A stretch of DNA of 64,000 bases from Dipylidium caninum (GCA_017562135.1 QEYB01001685.1:1-64000), one strand, 5' to 3'. Counted from the first letter of the stretch, positions 51,871 through 63,700 are shown. Numbers and translations: made by a program. The notes: a model not told the origin generated them from the sequence alone.

Positions 51871-54581
51871 CGGCCGAGTTGAGGCGTTGGTCATCGTCCA
51901 TCTTTGGACGAAGTCGGAATCGTGCGCTTTCCCTAAAAATTAGTGCCATCGCCGTCGTGTTTTAGTTTGAAGGCGTAAAACCAAAACGCGGATGCCAGAT
52001 GTCGGTTGACGAACATGGTTAACATTTGTAGGTTTATCCGCCTTACACTTTCTTGTGTAGTGCGGAAGCGCTCCAACCGGCAAATACAAGCCGTTTTAAC
52101 ATCGGTGCGAAGTGAGGAGTGGAAGGACGGTATTAGAACTGTGTTGTAGGGAAGCCTTCTCGAGACTCGATTTACTATTCGGCACTCTGGATTGTCGGCA
52201 TGAGGGCATTCGAGGACGATATCCTCAACTGCAATATGGGCACTTTTAACAAGCTTGAATCCCCACCGTGCGGGCATTTGTTGACACAACCTCTTCACCG
52301 TTGGTGAAACGAGGCGCGACATTGTGGGAGCTGAGGAACAAGTGCTAAGTGTTAATTCACGTGGTTCGTGAAGTGTAATGTCGCAAGGTTACTCGCATTA
52401 AAGCGACATTAATGAGTTGGGTGGTGGGGCTCACGAGGCGCCCCATCCCGTCCCATAGCGCGTAAACACCGCCTTGTTCAGCACACAACCTCCAAATGAC
52501 TCACTGCCCTGTCACTGCCTTGTGTCGAGGTCACGTACGCGCGTCGTGAACTTGCGCATTCGACAGTGACTCAAACAGATGCAGTGTGCGTCACATTGGC
52601 TGGTCGGCCGAGATGTTTGCAGGGCGCCGAGTGGCGCTTTACCAAAATGCCAGGGATGGGGTGACAAGGGGGCTCGTACCTTGTTAACGAGTACGGCTTG
52701 CAGATAGATGAGATGATTTGGAGGTGAATCTAAATAAGGCAGGTGGCCGGGGCGGCAGTGGACCTCAAGGCTCCTTCCCACTACGCCTTAATGTTTTCTG
52801 ACGGCCACCAAGTTGTAGAAACTTGCCAACACCAGGCCTATTCGTCTCCTCCTGCTCTCCACAACCACCACCCCACCACCGCCATCACCACCACCTTCCT
52901 CCGTCTCCTCTTCTCACCCTTCATTTCACGACGCTGTCATTCCCGCCTGGTCGAGGTGTCCTTTGGTCCGCTCTGTTCCTGTAGTCGCTTATTCGTAGGG
53001 TGGGACGATGACATGATATGGCAGCAGGAATCGTGTTTTGTCTATTTCCGGTTCGCTTGCCACTTTGACCAAATGAGACGGATACAAAAGTTAATGCGTT
53101 TTAAAGTTAAAAACAATTCCATTTTGCCCCATTTCTGCCTTATTGCCTCGTCAACTCCCCAAATCTCCACCGATGCGTGACGGCAGCTCTTCCTCCTCCT
53201 CCTCCTCCTCCTCTCCTCCTCCACCCCATCCCTATCTCGCGGCCACCCGCCTTCACGTCTTGTCCATGCCTGCATCACTCGAGGAAAGTGTAACCAACCC
53301 CCTTTCTGCCCCTCGAATGCATCATGAACATGGTGTGGTTTGAATGCACTTATTGCCAGATCGTGACTAAGAGGAGTTTGCTCATCTACCACCTTCGAGC
53401 TGGCCGACGGAAGGCAAGTGTGAGAGCGGGATTCAGGCTGCGCCGTCGATGCTCCCAGGCAGCTATCCGCTCCTCTCAATGGGGTTTCGGTCCCAGTGCC
53501 AAGCCTGCGAGGGTTAATCGGGATGCTGTTTGACATTGCCGCAGGCAGCAGCGGATGAGTTAGACGCCCTTCACTCTGGCTTCGAGTCGGTAAATCGTCG
53601 ACTCAAGCCTGTTCAGTAAAATGGATGAAGACAGCGGTCTGGTCCATCGACAATAAAATATGAATTAAGTGGCTGTTCAGTTGTTACATTTCCATCAGTC
53701 TGCAATGACTCCGTCGGGACTGCGTCTGCTGACACGGCTGGCGTCCCTCCCCTCCTCGTGTCTTTGTGGAGCTAATAGTGCCATGGAGATGGCGGATGAG
53801 GTGTCCAATGACTCACCTCAGGGTTACACTGTGCAAACGCCAGATTCTGTCTAATCGGTTTAGCTTTACGACAAGGCATTATCATCTCTGAATCCTTCAC
53901 CTCCGCGTCTTTTCGCTCATACACGTTGCAGATTGCGAAACTCTGCGGAACTCAGTGTGCGCCCAACCTGGCCGATCTGCTGCCATGTGCTTCACCGTTT
54001 GGGCTCGGGGTCGGTGGATCGGCTACTCAACGTCGCACTTAGTAAAATTTAAAAGAGTGTCCCGATTCCATCAACGTCTTACATCCTGTGCCATCCAGCG
54101 TGCTTCACAACCTACGGTGGGCCATTCTCATTTCGCCAGATTGGGTCTGGCAACACTGGCTCAAGAATGCTTGACGCCGCGAGCGACGCGAGAGGAGGGT
54201 CCGATGATCGTTGATGGGTCAGAAACAGCGCCTTATAGGCAAGTCGCTGGAGAGCCGAAGCGCAGAGAGTTAATTTTCTTGACTGGCAAAGGTTGGGTGC
54301 GCCATGGCGAGTCGGAGCGCTGAGCGACTCGCTGAGGGGCCCCGAATTTTCGCCGAGACAAGATTCAAACCACTTCTGCCCCTGGCCGACCCCATCCCGA
54401 GGAACAGTGGTCTGGGAGAGTGGAGATCCTCTCAACCCTCGTCGTCGGCAAACCGCGGAGGAGACGAACACGCTGGATTCCACACAGAGTAGGATTCCTG
54501 ATGGATACCAACCCCGAAACTTGGGGTCATCTGATAGAAGTTGGATTTTCTGATACCCGAAACTGCGACCACACGACACTC

Positions 54582-54619
54582 GTCCTCCTCCTCCTCCTCC
54601 TCCTCCTCCTCCTCCTCCT
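54582..54619. repeat. (CTC)n microsatellite
   Basis: Mirror of the gga run at 23085-23128, about six bases shorter. Confidence 0.9.
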
Positions 54620-55051
54620 GATGCCCATCTCTTCGTCGAGATGGCCACAACTACGAGATGAAATTTGAGAGAAAGAGAGTTTTCAGTCAAAATCGTTCTA
54701 AACATGCTTCTGTCCACGTGCAAGGAGGGCATTTTACACTGGTCACATTACAACTTCATGGAATCTTTCATTGCACATCAACAGAGGTTCGCATTCAACC
54801 ATAATTCTGCGAAAAGTCAGGGACGACGCAACTACTTAAATTTTCTCCCCGAATTCAGAAAGACATGAAAGGGCGCATGCCAGAACTTGTGTCACATCAA
54901 ACAAAGCATGGAGCATTGAGGAGCGAGAACGGAGTCCGCAGAGCACACTGTAGAGGGACGTTTCACTTTCTCGGTCACTGCGACACAATGACGTGCGAAT
55001 TTCCTCCACGAGTAGCTTGAGCGATCCCGTGGAGGAGACATTCCCACTGCT

Positions 55052-55073
55052 CGACACCGACACACGACACCGA

Positions 55074-55109
<36 letters not shown>
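55052..55109. repeat. (CCGACA)n hexamer microsatellite
   Basis: Mirror of 22529-22580, with interrupted units and a changed unit number. Confidence 0.85.
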
Positions 55110-55110
<1 letters not shown>

Positions 55111-55959
55111 TGTAGTCTACGTGTATCATCAAAACCTCGAAGCACCTTAACTTTCAATCATCAGCGGCCAACATCCGCATCGGCAATGCGTACTCTGTGT
55201 CCCGAGTAAGGATAAAAGTGAGCAGTGCCCTAACTCTACTCTGACCTGTCAACCTACGGCCTCGATCAACTAACCAATGTTCGAACTCATTATCCTTCAA
55301 CTCATCATGACAAACTGTGCCAACATGCTTAAGTTGTCTCGAGGTCTGCCCTCAACTCCCTCCACATTGGCCTCACAGACTACGAGGCCTACGCCTCTGT
55401 GTGAGACATGAACTCAGCTGAAGTTTATCGCAACTAAATGAGGCTTAACGAGCATCTGCACTCCACGGCCATTCTAGATGGCATACGCTTTCACTGTCGG
55501 CCGAAGAGCCAGTCAGTCTCTTGACGCAAAAACCGCATGCGATAGGCTCTGGACGGTCTGTTGGAGTGCGTGACCTGGACACACTCACACCCCGATTAGG
55601 GTGATGACTAAGTTGAAGGTGGTGTAATAACATGGGATGGACTGACAAATAAACACTGAGAGCGAAGCGATGTCGTGCTTTACGTTCACGACAAGGCCAA
55701 TCTAACTCTTCTCGACAATTCACCATCTTCACCAACTCGGTGATGTCATTCAGCATGTCTCTGATAAGGTAGACTGCCTTTGGACTAAGAAGTTAACGAG
55801 TACAGAAGAAGTTCCGCAGGCTAATCAACGTTTTTGCCTACAAGATTCATTCAAGGCTCCGAATTGTCCCGTAGGTGATAGCAGTAATTGAGGAAAGTGC
55901 ACGATTTACGGCATCCTCACAAGATGGACGTAATGACTCATGCCTCTTCTTTGCTGCTG

Positions 55960-56110
55960 TCTGATTGGTGCTTCGAGGACGTTTTTCAATTGGCGTCGGT
56001 CGAATCGATGTTCGTACATTGATTGAAGTCGACTGGCCGACCAATGGAGAACGGGAAGGTGATCTCAGCTCGACTCCCTTGCTATTGGATCTCGGGGTGT
56101 GTTAAAAGTG
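55960..56110 (+). promoter_or_regulatory. CCAAT-rich promoter-like module, right arm outer copy
   Basis: CCAAT motifs lie at about 55963, 55988, 56041 and 56083, followed by a TATA-like gttaaaag at 56101, in plus orientation. Downstream, catatatttag at 56319 and a gtaagt donor at 56370 delimit an exon-like segment. It is the mirror of 21521-21675. Confidence 0.4.
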
Positions 56111-56912
56111 GAGGCCCACGACGGGTGCACTCCAATTTGGCATGTCGAAGTTCGTCATGCTGAGTCCTGAAGGCGGTGCGAGCGAGCTGTTGAGTCGCCT
56201 CTTGGCCATCATCATCATGTGCATCCCACTGGCACGTCCGGATCGAAGGCGCTCGCGCGTCATCTTCTCCAGATTGGTGTATATGGGTATCGTGAAAGTT
56301 TTGTTTCTCATATATTTAGCTTTACGGATGGCCTTTCGCAAAACTGTAGAAGTGTTCTCCTAACTGCCAGTAAGTTGTCAACACTTGTAGCTAAATGGTC
56401 TGCATCACGTTTTTTCAAATCTCTCATTTCTAATTCTTCTCTCCAGTCAACATGACGACTCGTTGGTTTGGCCTTCACTAGTGGACGTAACTTCTTCCCT
56501 TGATGCCACCTCTCCCACATTACGCGTCGCTTTATTGTCGTCCGACGTTGATTCCCCTTATTCTAATAAATCTATACGACTATTTATGCTCTTCTTCGTA
56601 CCATCCCCGACGCAATTTGTCTTGTTAGATGGCGCAGCTGGCTGTGGCGGCAAGTTTGGCGTGGCAAAGGTGTGGAATTGGGGAGAGGACCGCATTACTT
56701 AATTGTTTTCATTTTTGTTATAATGTTGGTGGGACGTTTTTCATTTTTGTGGTTCCCCTCGAAGAGGAAGTGACATTCAAATGGACGAACGCTGGGGCAT
56801 AGAAGTCGTTTGACGCACGTTTTCTCGATCGGCGTGAAAGAGTCGTAAGAGGACGCCTCCGGCGCTGTGTGGCTCTTGCAGCGACGCTAGGAGGGTCACT
56901 TGCCGTTTGGCC

Positions 56913-58384
56913 GTTGATAGAGGACCAGCCCTGATGGTCTAATCGCTAGACGTCCGAACCCACTTTTGCTTTGCGAGGTAAAAGGTGAACGTCATAAATT
57001 GGATGCATTCAATTGACATTAGTGTACCAAGCAGAGCTTGTACAGAGTCGCTCTCTCGTCAGGTTAATTAATGCATCACTGCGCCAGCATCACTTAGAAG
57101 AACCTTACAGTCATTGCTTCGGCGTCATTTCAAAGTTTTAAGTGACAGATTCGCTAGCCACGGCGAGACAGATAGGCTGAAAGCATAAAGGCCTGGCGCC
57201 GGTTCCATTGCAAAGTCGGAGAAAAGAGATATCTCACCGTTTCGTTGTCATGACATCCAACAGCCTCTGGTGTACATTTGCCGGGCATTAGCATGAAATT
57301 GTGTCAAACCGCCCCAGTCCCACACCTCATCACGTAGATAAGACCAAAGAGGTGGAAACGAGAGGTCATTGATTATAAAGATTCGAAGCCCTACATCGTT
57401 TTGTCCATCTGCTCCTTGAGGTGATGACAGTGACTTCTACACCTTCCTCAAGCTAAATGTGAACTCCATATCAATTCACTGTAATAATTTGCACTTTGTG
57501 TCCTTCCAAAACGCCAGACGTCCGAGATAATTCCTACTAAGTATTATATCTAGACCTATTTAGAGGGGGCTTTTGAGGTCATTAAGCAAATGTTTGTGTG
57601 AAGTTACTTGCTTCGAAGCGCTTCTCTTTTCCACCGACGAGTGAGATGTTGTTTCGCCGACTGGGTGATAATTGACACATTTCCTTGGCAGCTGCCAGAA
57701 TTTCGGTTAGATTTTAAAAATTTTAAGCCTAAAGTCATGCATTTTCTCGTGAAACCTATTGAGGTGCACAAGAAACCTTCACTCACTGTTTCGTCATCGG
57801 CCTCAATGTTGTTTTACCCAAGTAAAACCCAAGGCCAAATTGCACACCAACCGAACAAATGTTTAAGAGCCCTATTCGGCCTTCACGGTACAGAACAGGA
57901 GCTTAAAGCTATATATCTAAGCCACTAGGAAAAACCAACTGGTGGAAAGCGCGTTGCCCACTGCAACTCCTAGACACCACATCCTCCTACACCTTAATGT
58001 TGAGCCGACCCCAACACACGACATTGTAAGGCTTCGCGATACCCCCACCTCCCCGAGGTAGACCACTACGCGATAGCCAAATTCGCCACTGGGGCTACAA
58101 CCAAGAAAATTCCTCGCTCCAGCACTCTTCTTAACCGGCAACCAGATTCTATTTGTGGGATCACACACACGTCCATTGTGGAAACGTCGAGCTTGACAAA
58201 CGAAGGGAACCACTCCCAACTAGTGAGGTTTTGCGACCAGGACTGAATCCAGGATGGGACATAACAACACAACACCACAAGAGACCACCCCTCACCTAAA
58301 AGTCACAATTAAAAAGAATGATATCATTATTTTACAGCGGCGTGGGTGCAGTGGGGGGAAGGAGTTGTATACACAAGGGGAAGT
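56913..58384. other. Intergenic DNA between right arm and NOC2-like gene
   Basis: Composition changes from repeat-like to ordinary AT-rich sequence. A 106-codon plus-strand frame (57608-57928) has an acceptor-like ttggcag inside it at about 57690 and a protein-like tail, but no family motif; it may be a 3' exon of an unseen small gene. About 57930-58275 is higher in GC and might be a short interspersed element, but no second copy is in the window. Confidence 0.4.
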
Positions 58385-61300
58385 TCAGCCATCCCCAGAT
58401 CGGGAACGCTTTCCACCCTTACCATGAGGAGTTATTTTCCTGTTCTTCTTCCCCACCAAAACGTTGTGCGGATTAACCCTCTTCCGAGCCTCTGACTTTC
58501 TTTTCCTTCTGGCATTTGGCACATTCTTCCCAATCCTTCCCTCTTTCTTCATTTGAACCACTTTCGAAGGCAGATTATCACCTCCGCTTTCTCCTGAAGA
58601 CAGAGAGTCCATGTCGACATCCATCGGTTCCATGTCGGTGTATTCTTCTTCATCATCAACTTTCTTACTCCTAATTGCCAAATCCTCATCCCTGAGCATA
58701 AGGCCTTGACGTCGATCCTTTCTTTTCCTACTTTTCCCGATATCTTCAACGCTACCACTGTCGTCAAAATCGTCAATCCGGAAGTCCTTCAACTCATCCT
58801 CATCATCCATTTCCCAGGCATCATCATCATCCTTGTCGTCTTCATTCAACGCCGCGTCTAAGTCGAAATTGTCGTCAGAATCAGACACCATTTCCTCTTC
58901 CTTTATTCTCTTCGATCTTTTTCCAAAACGGGAAACGTGGGTCGCAGTTATGCCATCATCGATGTCATAAGAAGCGTCGCTATCAGTCTCTGATTGAGCT
59001 GATTCTTCGTCATGCGAGGTGGGGGCATGGCCTTTCATCATCTTGGGCGTCTTTTTCGCCACAAAACCGTCTTCGTCTTCGGCGAAACCGTCCTCTGCCT
59101 TCATATGCTCCTCACCCTAGGAAAAATTCGGAGAAAACTGAAATCTGGTAGCACGCTACTGCATTATAAATTGTTATCGAAACGGGAAAATATTAACCTG
59201 TTCAATAATAAAAAATAACTTCAAGTCTAAAATGACTATTGAAGCGCCATGTTTGGTAAGGAATCCAGGTCAAATCAAAACCTATGGATAAATCACAGGA
59301 AAATACTTATACGGGAAACAGAAAGTAAGGTCACTTCTGCCTCCTACTCAATAGTGACAATAATGCAAATGTTTGACGTGCAATGATAGGCTCTGGCCAA
59401 GCAGATTAGCGCAAAGGTCATCATTTGGTCTGTTTCCCTTGGGACGACATAACAACGTCCTCGATGAGAGAATATAGTGATTGTAGGCATTTATTCATAA
59501 TCAGCAGAAGTCTCCATTACAGTCCATTGAAAAATGTGAATATTTGAATGGGCAAAACTGCATTTAAACACAAATAATGTGTAGTTAAAATTGTGAATTT
59601 CCTTGTAAGATGTAAAGTGAGCTAGACTGGACCACACGTCAAGAGGTCGCAATGCTCTTTGAATAATACAAAACAAGAAATCACACACCTCATGTTTAAA
59701 ACGTTCCGAAAGGAAGGCGAGTTCTTGGACACGGACTTGGCGATGCATCAAATAATAACCAAGAAGGGGGGAGTCTGGCTGCCCTAGTAAAGACTCGAGA
59801 TTGATCTAGAAAAAAGCCCGCAAAAGCACTTAATGTAAAAGCCAGAAGGGACCCAAAACCTCAAGTGTAATGTAAATATCCACAAGGTACCAAGTGTTGA
59901 TAAATTGAGATTGAGGAGATTAATACTAAAAAATATATATGGACTGGTGGACATCCATTCGATACCAGTTATTAACAGAAATTTCGACAAATAAGGTGCT
60001 ACGTGCTTACAATTTCCGCCGTATCTAGAAGACTTTTAATAACAGAGCGTTTCTTCTTCACAAAATCTACGTGTTCATTTGCTTTGCTCAGAAGAGACTT
60101 GAAGTTGCGAGTGAAACTGGCCACTGTACAGGATTTCAGGAATATTCGTATCTGCAAGGGAGTGAAGCCATTTCATAATCAGTAAATCTGTGTAACTGGC
60201 GTGAAGAAGGGCGAAAGTCGGATAAGAGGAAAACTAGGGACCGAGACTCACTCAGAGCATTAACAAAATTAAGGTAAAAAACGGCTTTGACCATAAAAAA
60301 TATCGACCGATACCTCGGAAAGAGCAGCGGCTGCATACTCTGGAAATGCCACAGAGTGAGCATAAAGGCAAAGAGCCTCGGTGAGGTAGTCATGAAGCCA
60401 TGCCGCTACAGCATCCATACAAGCCGTTTCCTTCCGTTGGGATACAGAGAAGTGAAGCATAAGACGAAAATCCATCGGTACCCTTAGAAGTAATAAAAGA
60501 TTATTACGACAGTAAATAATCTTCTCATTAGATTAGCTATTAGTTAGAAGCATGCCCAAAGGGAACACCAACCATGTGCACCTGTAACAATATAATGCGA
60601 TGCCGAAATAATCTAAACGAGTGATTATTATAAGGAACAAAAACGTAAAAAGGTGGGGCGCAACAAACTCTTATTTGTAAAGTAACTCACCGAGAAGCAG
60701 CACCAGCGCGCTTATTGAAATCGAACAGATGAAAAATGTCGAGAAGAAGAGGAAGACTTGGAACCAGTAGGGTGGGAGACGTCACTTCTTTTGAGGCAGT
60801 ACGATCCTCCAAGTTGCGCAAATTTCTGTCCACGCCGGCGAGAAGGTGGAGGCATTCCACAAAGTGGAAGCGCAGTGGGATCCAGCGGTTTCCAGGGCTT
60901 AGTCTGAAAAATTATTTTGATATAGGTGTACTTACCTCGCAGCACCCAAAATGACTTGTGTTAAAGGATGGATGAGCGACTTTATAAGATCATTTGAAGG
61001 AGCATGACGAGATACAAATTCACACCAAAATTTCAGGCTGCAAAGGAATTGCCAATTATAAACTGAACGAATTTCCTCCTACAATAAATGGAAATAATGC
61101 AAATAAAATTTAGATTTCGATGCATATCTCTGACTTCTAGGAAATACTTACCTTACTAGTGTGAATAAGGGCTTTTCGAACGCCGATGGCCAGTTGCCGG
61201 ATAAAGACGAATGCATGTTTATAAGTTTCATCTAATTGTAATGAATAGACCTCCAACAATCCTTTCCGCATCAGGTTATTTGTAGCGATGCTGTTGCCAT

Positions 61301-61621
61301 AGATGAATTTGGAGTTTTTGACGTAGATGAGATACATGGACTGTTACGTAACAAGTAACTACACAATTACCCTTGTACAGACTCCAAAGAAGTCAGGATT
61401 GTGATTCAGAGCCTTAACGATGACTAAGAGAGCCTGAATCATTCTCTCCTCCGAACCTTGACTCCATACAGTACATACTTTCTAAGAACGTAGGAGTTTG
61501 GACAAAGCCAAACCTTAAGCATTAACCGCAGAAGTTTCGGACGCTTTGAAAATTTATTCACATTATTTAGCAAAAGTCGTAGGTCCAAAATATTGTTGTT
61601 GAGGATCTGTTTTAATTCATT
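58385..61621 (-). CDS. NOC2L: Nucleolar complex protein 2 (NOC2) homologue, nine exons, 5' end unresolved
   Basis: Minus-strand exons are 61621-61514, 61481-61371, 61340-61152, 61078-60936, 60903-60691, 60482-60314, 60151-60011, 59805-59689 and 59116-58385. All have GT..AG ends and matching phases; introns are mostly 30-32 nt upstream and longer downstream. The product follows the Noc2 family in order: a KVCTVWSQGSEE segment, MYLIYVKNSKF, YKHAFVFIRQLAIGVRKAL, SVYNWQF, SLIHPLTQVILGAAR, NRWIPLRFHFVECLHLL, a PMDFRLMLHFSV strand, AVAFPE-like HSVAFPEYAAAALSE, then IRIFLKSCTVASF. Noc2 acts with Noc1 or Noc3 in export and maturation of pre-60S ribosomal particles in the nucleolus. The last exon encodes a 243-residue tail that is acidic, then Lys/Arg-rich, far longer than the tail of vertebrate NOC2. 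The N-terminal region should lie between 61.6 and 62.7 kb, but its exons could not be fixed. Confidence 0.9.
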
Positions 61622-62723
61622 CTAAAAAGTAGATAAGGTGATCTGCACGCCAAACTACCATACTCGCGCACACTGCTTCAAAAGAAGCGGGTCCCGGGCA
61701 GCACCAACGAAAAATATACGAATCTCAGCATTATGGAATAAGATAATCTTTAAGTGGTCACTATGCCATTTGCGTTTTAGTTTCTATTTATTTTAATATA
61801 TATTATTTGCAGACAAAAAATTTTAAAGTTGGTACGGACATAATAACATAGTACAGATTTATTCATACACATCAATTGATCTTCCAGTCCGCATCTGTTG
61901 TCAGGTTTGCCATAAGGATTACTACTTGAGCCGCTGAAATTCGGAGCCAGCAAAAGTATCGGGACGGCATGTATGAATTCGAATGCACGAATAAAACCGT
62001 AGTTTGATATCCTGCGTCTCAGATATTAGCAGTCCTTTCAAGATGCCGCTCTCCAGGAGATGGATACCTTATTAAGATGTGGTACCTAAAGGTTCTGTAC
62101 ACACTTGATCCAGCTGCAAAATTTGATTAGGGCACTGTCCTAACGACTTAATTTAACTCGAGTCGCGAAGATCCCGAGGGCATTACTTCGGATGCTGCAG
62201 TACATTCCGGACCTACACCAGTAAGATTCTGTGCATTCATATTCAATAGCATGAACAAACTCCCCCTATTTCAAAGCACAGTCTAGCTAAAACCTCGGCG
62301 TGCTGCAATAAGTCAAAACTCTTAAATATCCCCAGAATATTAGCGTGCCCGGTTGCGATGTTACACGAGGCGTGACAAATCCAAGAGTAAACAATTATTC
62401 AAATACGCCTCTTAATTCTGAAAAATACTTGGCTGCGGATCAACACCTAAAACGAAGTATGGCCACCCTCTTGCACTTATGCTTATCGTCATTCGTCAAA
62501 CTCTTTACAGTCAATAGCAGTCATATCCTTGACTTTGAATTGTCAAGACCGAAAAAAAGTGGGGATGATTTTGTAACTATCCCTACACAAATTGTTACAA
62601 GCGAATATATTCACAAGAAACCGAAGCCTTTTGAAGGCTCGAGGGGCAAGAAAACCAAGAGGTGAAGAAGAAGAAAGAAGCAAATATAAAAGTATACAAA
62701 TGACCAGTGCTCATAACTTCACT
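61622..62723. other. Region expected to hold the NOC2 5' exons; not resolved
   Basis: On the minus strand an open segment at about 61780-61664 reads EIRIFFVGAARDPLLLKQCAR and ends at a possible gtatgg donor that is phase-compatible with the 61621 exon. It does not resemble the family there, so it is not called. An aataaa on the minus strand near 61865 follows an open segment ending at about 61873, hinting at another 3' end. Confidence 0.35.
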
Positions 62724-63349
62724 TTACCAATCATCCCATCCATCGGTATCTTCACTTATCACATTTATTTGGCTTTCTGTAGCCAATGACTTTTTCGATT
62801 GTCCCATGGGAATTGAGTGGTGATCAGGGAAGGCAGAAGTAGCCTTCGAACTGGTAAAGTCCGACGTTTTCCTCGATCCGAGCAATTCTTCAAAAAATTT
62901 ATCACTTTCCACAACGGGCCTCTCTCGCTCCCACGCGCTGTCTCCCCTCGAAGACGTCGAAGCACGCGCTGGTGCCACCGAAGGACTCAGCGATGATGCC
63001 TTCATTGGGTGAGCAGACTTGGAAGCATTGGTGACATTCCAGTCTTTCGCTTTATCTTCCGTCCAGTCCCAGCTTTTGTCTTCCCACATTGAAGTTTTTT
63101 GTCCCTTTATCGAAGTCTTCGGCGACGGAGTGAATGAAGAGGCTTTGATGATCTGTGACTGCGTTTGGTGCTTCTGCTGTTGTTGTTGCTGCTCCTTATG
63201 CTGCATGGGCACCCAATCCTCCCAATTCACTAGCATGTCGACAATTTGCTGTTTCGGTTCGTCTTCAGGTAAATCAGCTTCAACAGTGGTGGGGAAGGAG
63301 GAAAAATCAGGACTTTTGTCTACATTCGCTGCCCAGGCTTCCTCATCAT
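62724..63349 (-). CDS. C-terminal exon of a Trp-motif-rich disordered protein (partial)
   Basis: The exon starts after a ttcacag acceptor (63350-63352) with two leftover bases and ends at TAA 62726-62724. It encodes about 207 residues. Features are acidic DDEEAW at the start, a VNWEDW motif, a poly-Gln stretch, WEDKSWDWTEDKAKDWN, then Ser/Thr-rich linker, FFEELLGSRK, and a terminal DGWDDW. Repeated Trp-acidic motifs with a terminal W-D-x-W pattern are seen in the tails of trafficking proteins such as ArfGAP1 and SCYL1, where they bind coat or adaptor proteins. That comparison is only by pattern; the catalytic domain lies outside the window, so the identity is open. The stop lies about 1.1 kb upstream of the first NOC2 exon, same strand. 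Confidence 0.6.
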
Positions 63350-63700
63350 CTGTGAAGATGGATATAAATTGACTTTAGATGGTGTGCGCGATCAGACCCC
63401 GCTTCCCTGCTGAAGAGATGACTGGTAACTACTTGATAGTTCGATGAAAGGTAAAGAATTATTCACATACTCGACAGTCAAAGGCACCTAACGAAAAGCT
63501 ACAAGCATAACAATGGGAAAAATAAGACTTTCGAAATATTGTTTTCTGACGTGGCTAAGTCGGAACGCTGTCCATGCCCCTGTCCCCGCTCCCACCCCAC
63601 AACGTGCTTTCATCCTAGAGATTGGAAATCGCAGTCCCTGACAATGAGGTTAACAGCAGGTGAGGAGTGCCAATACAGCCATAAGGTGAGTGATCACGCG

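Larger units (their letters stand above)
44236..56912 (-). repeat. Right arm of the giant inverted duplication (about 12.7 kb)
   Basis: Reverse complement of 20667-29688 apart from an extra 4.1 kb at about 44968-49107 and small indels. Identity looks near-perfect in the outer 2-3 kb and the inner 0.4 kb and lower in the middle. Landmarks pair with a constant coordinate sum of about 77.6-78.0 kb outside the extra segment and about 73.9 kb inside it, so colinearity is otherwise complete. A small segment (about 50-70 bp, near 20850-20910 on the left) is absent at about 56720 on the right. Confidence 0.9.

Noticed and set aside
20667..56912. Inverted arms considered as a DNA transposon with long terminal inverted repeats
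   Set aside because: No transposase frame or target-site duplication was found, arms are far longer than usual, and the spacer holds host housekeeping genes.
56930..56985. tRNA-like segment with ggtctaatcgctaga
   Set aside because: No matching acceptor stem or T-loop could be folded by eye around it.
57917..58278. Minus-strand frames of 70-100 codons near the NOC2 3' end
   Set aside because: Two frames are open over the same bases with no motif; more likely an interspersed non-coding segment.
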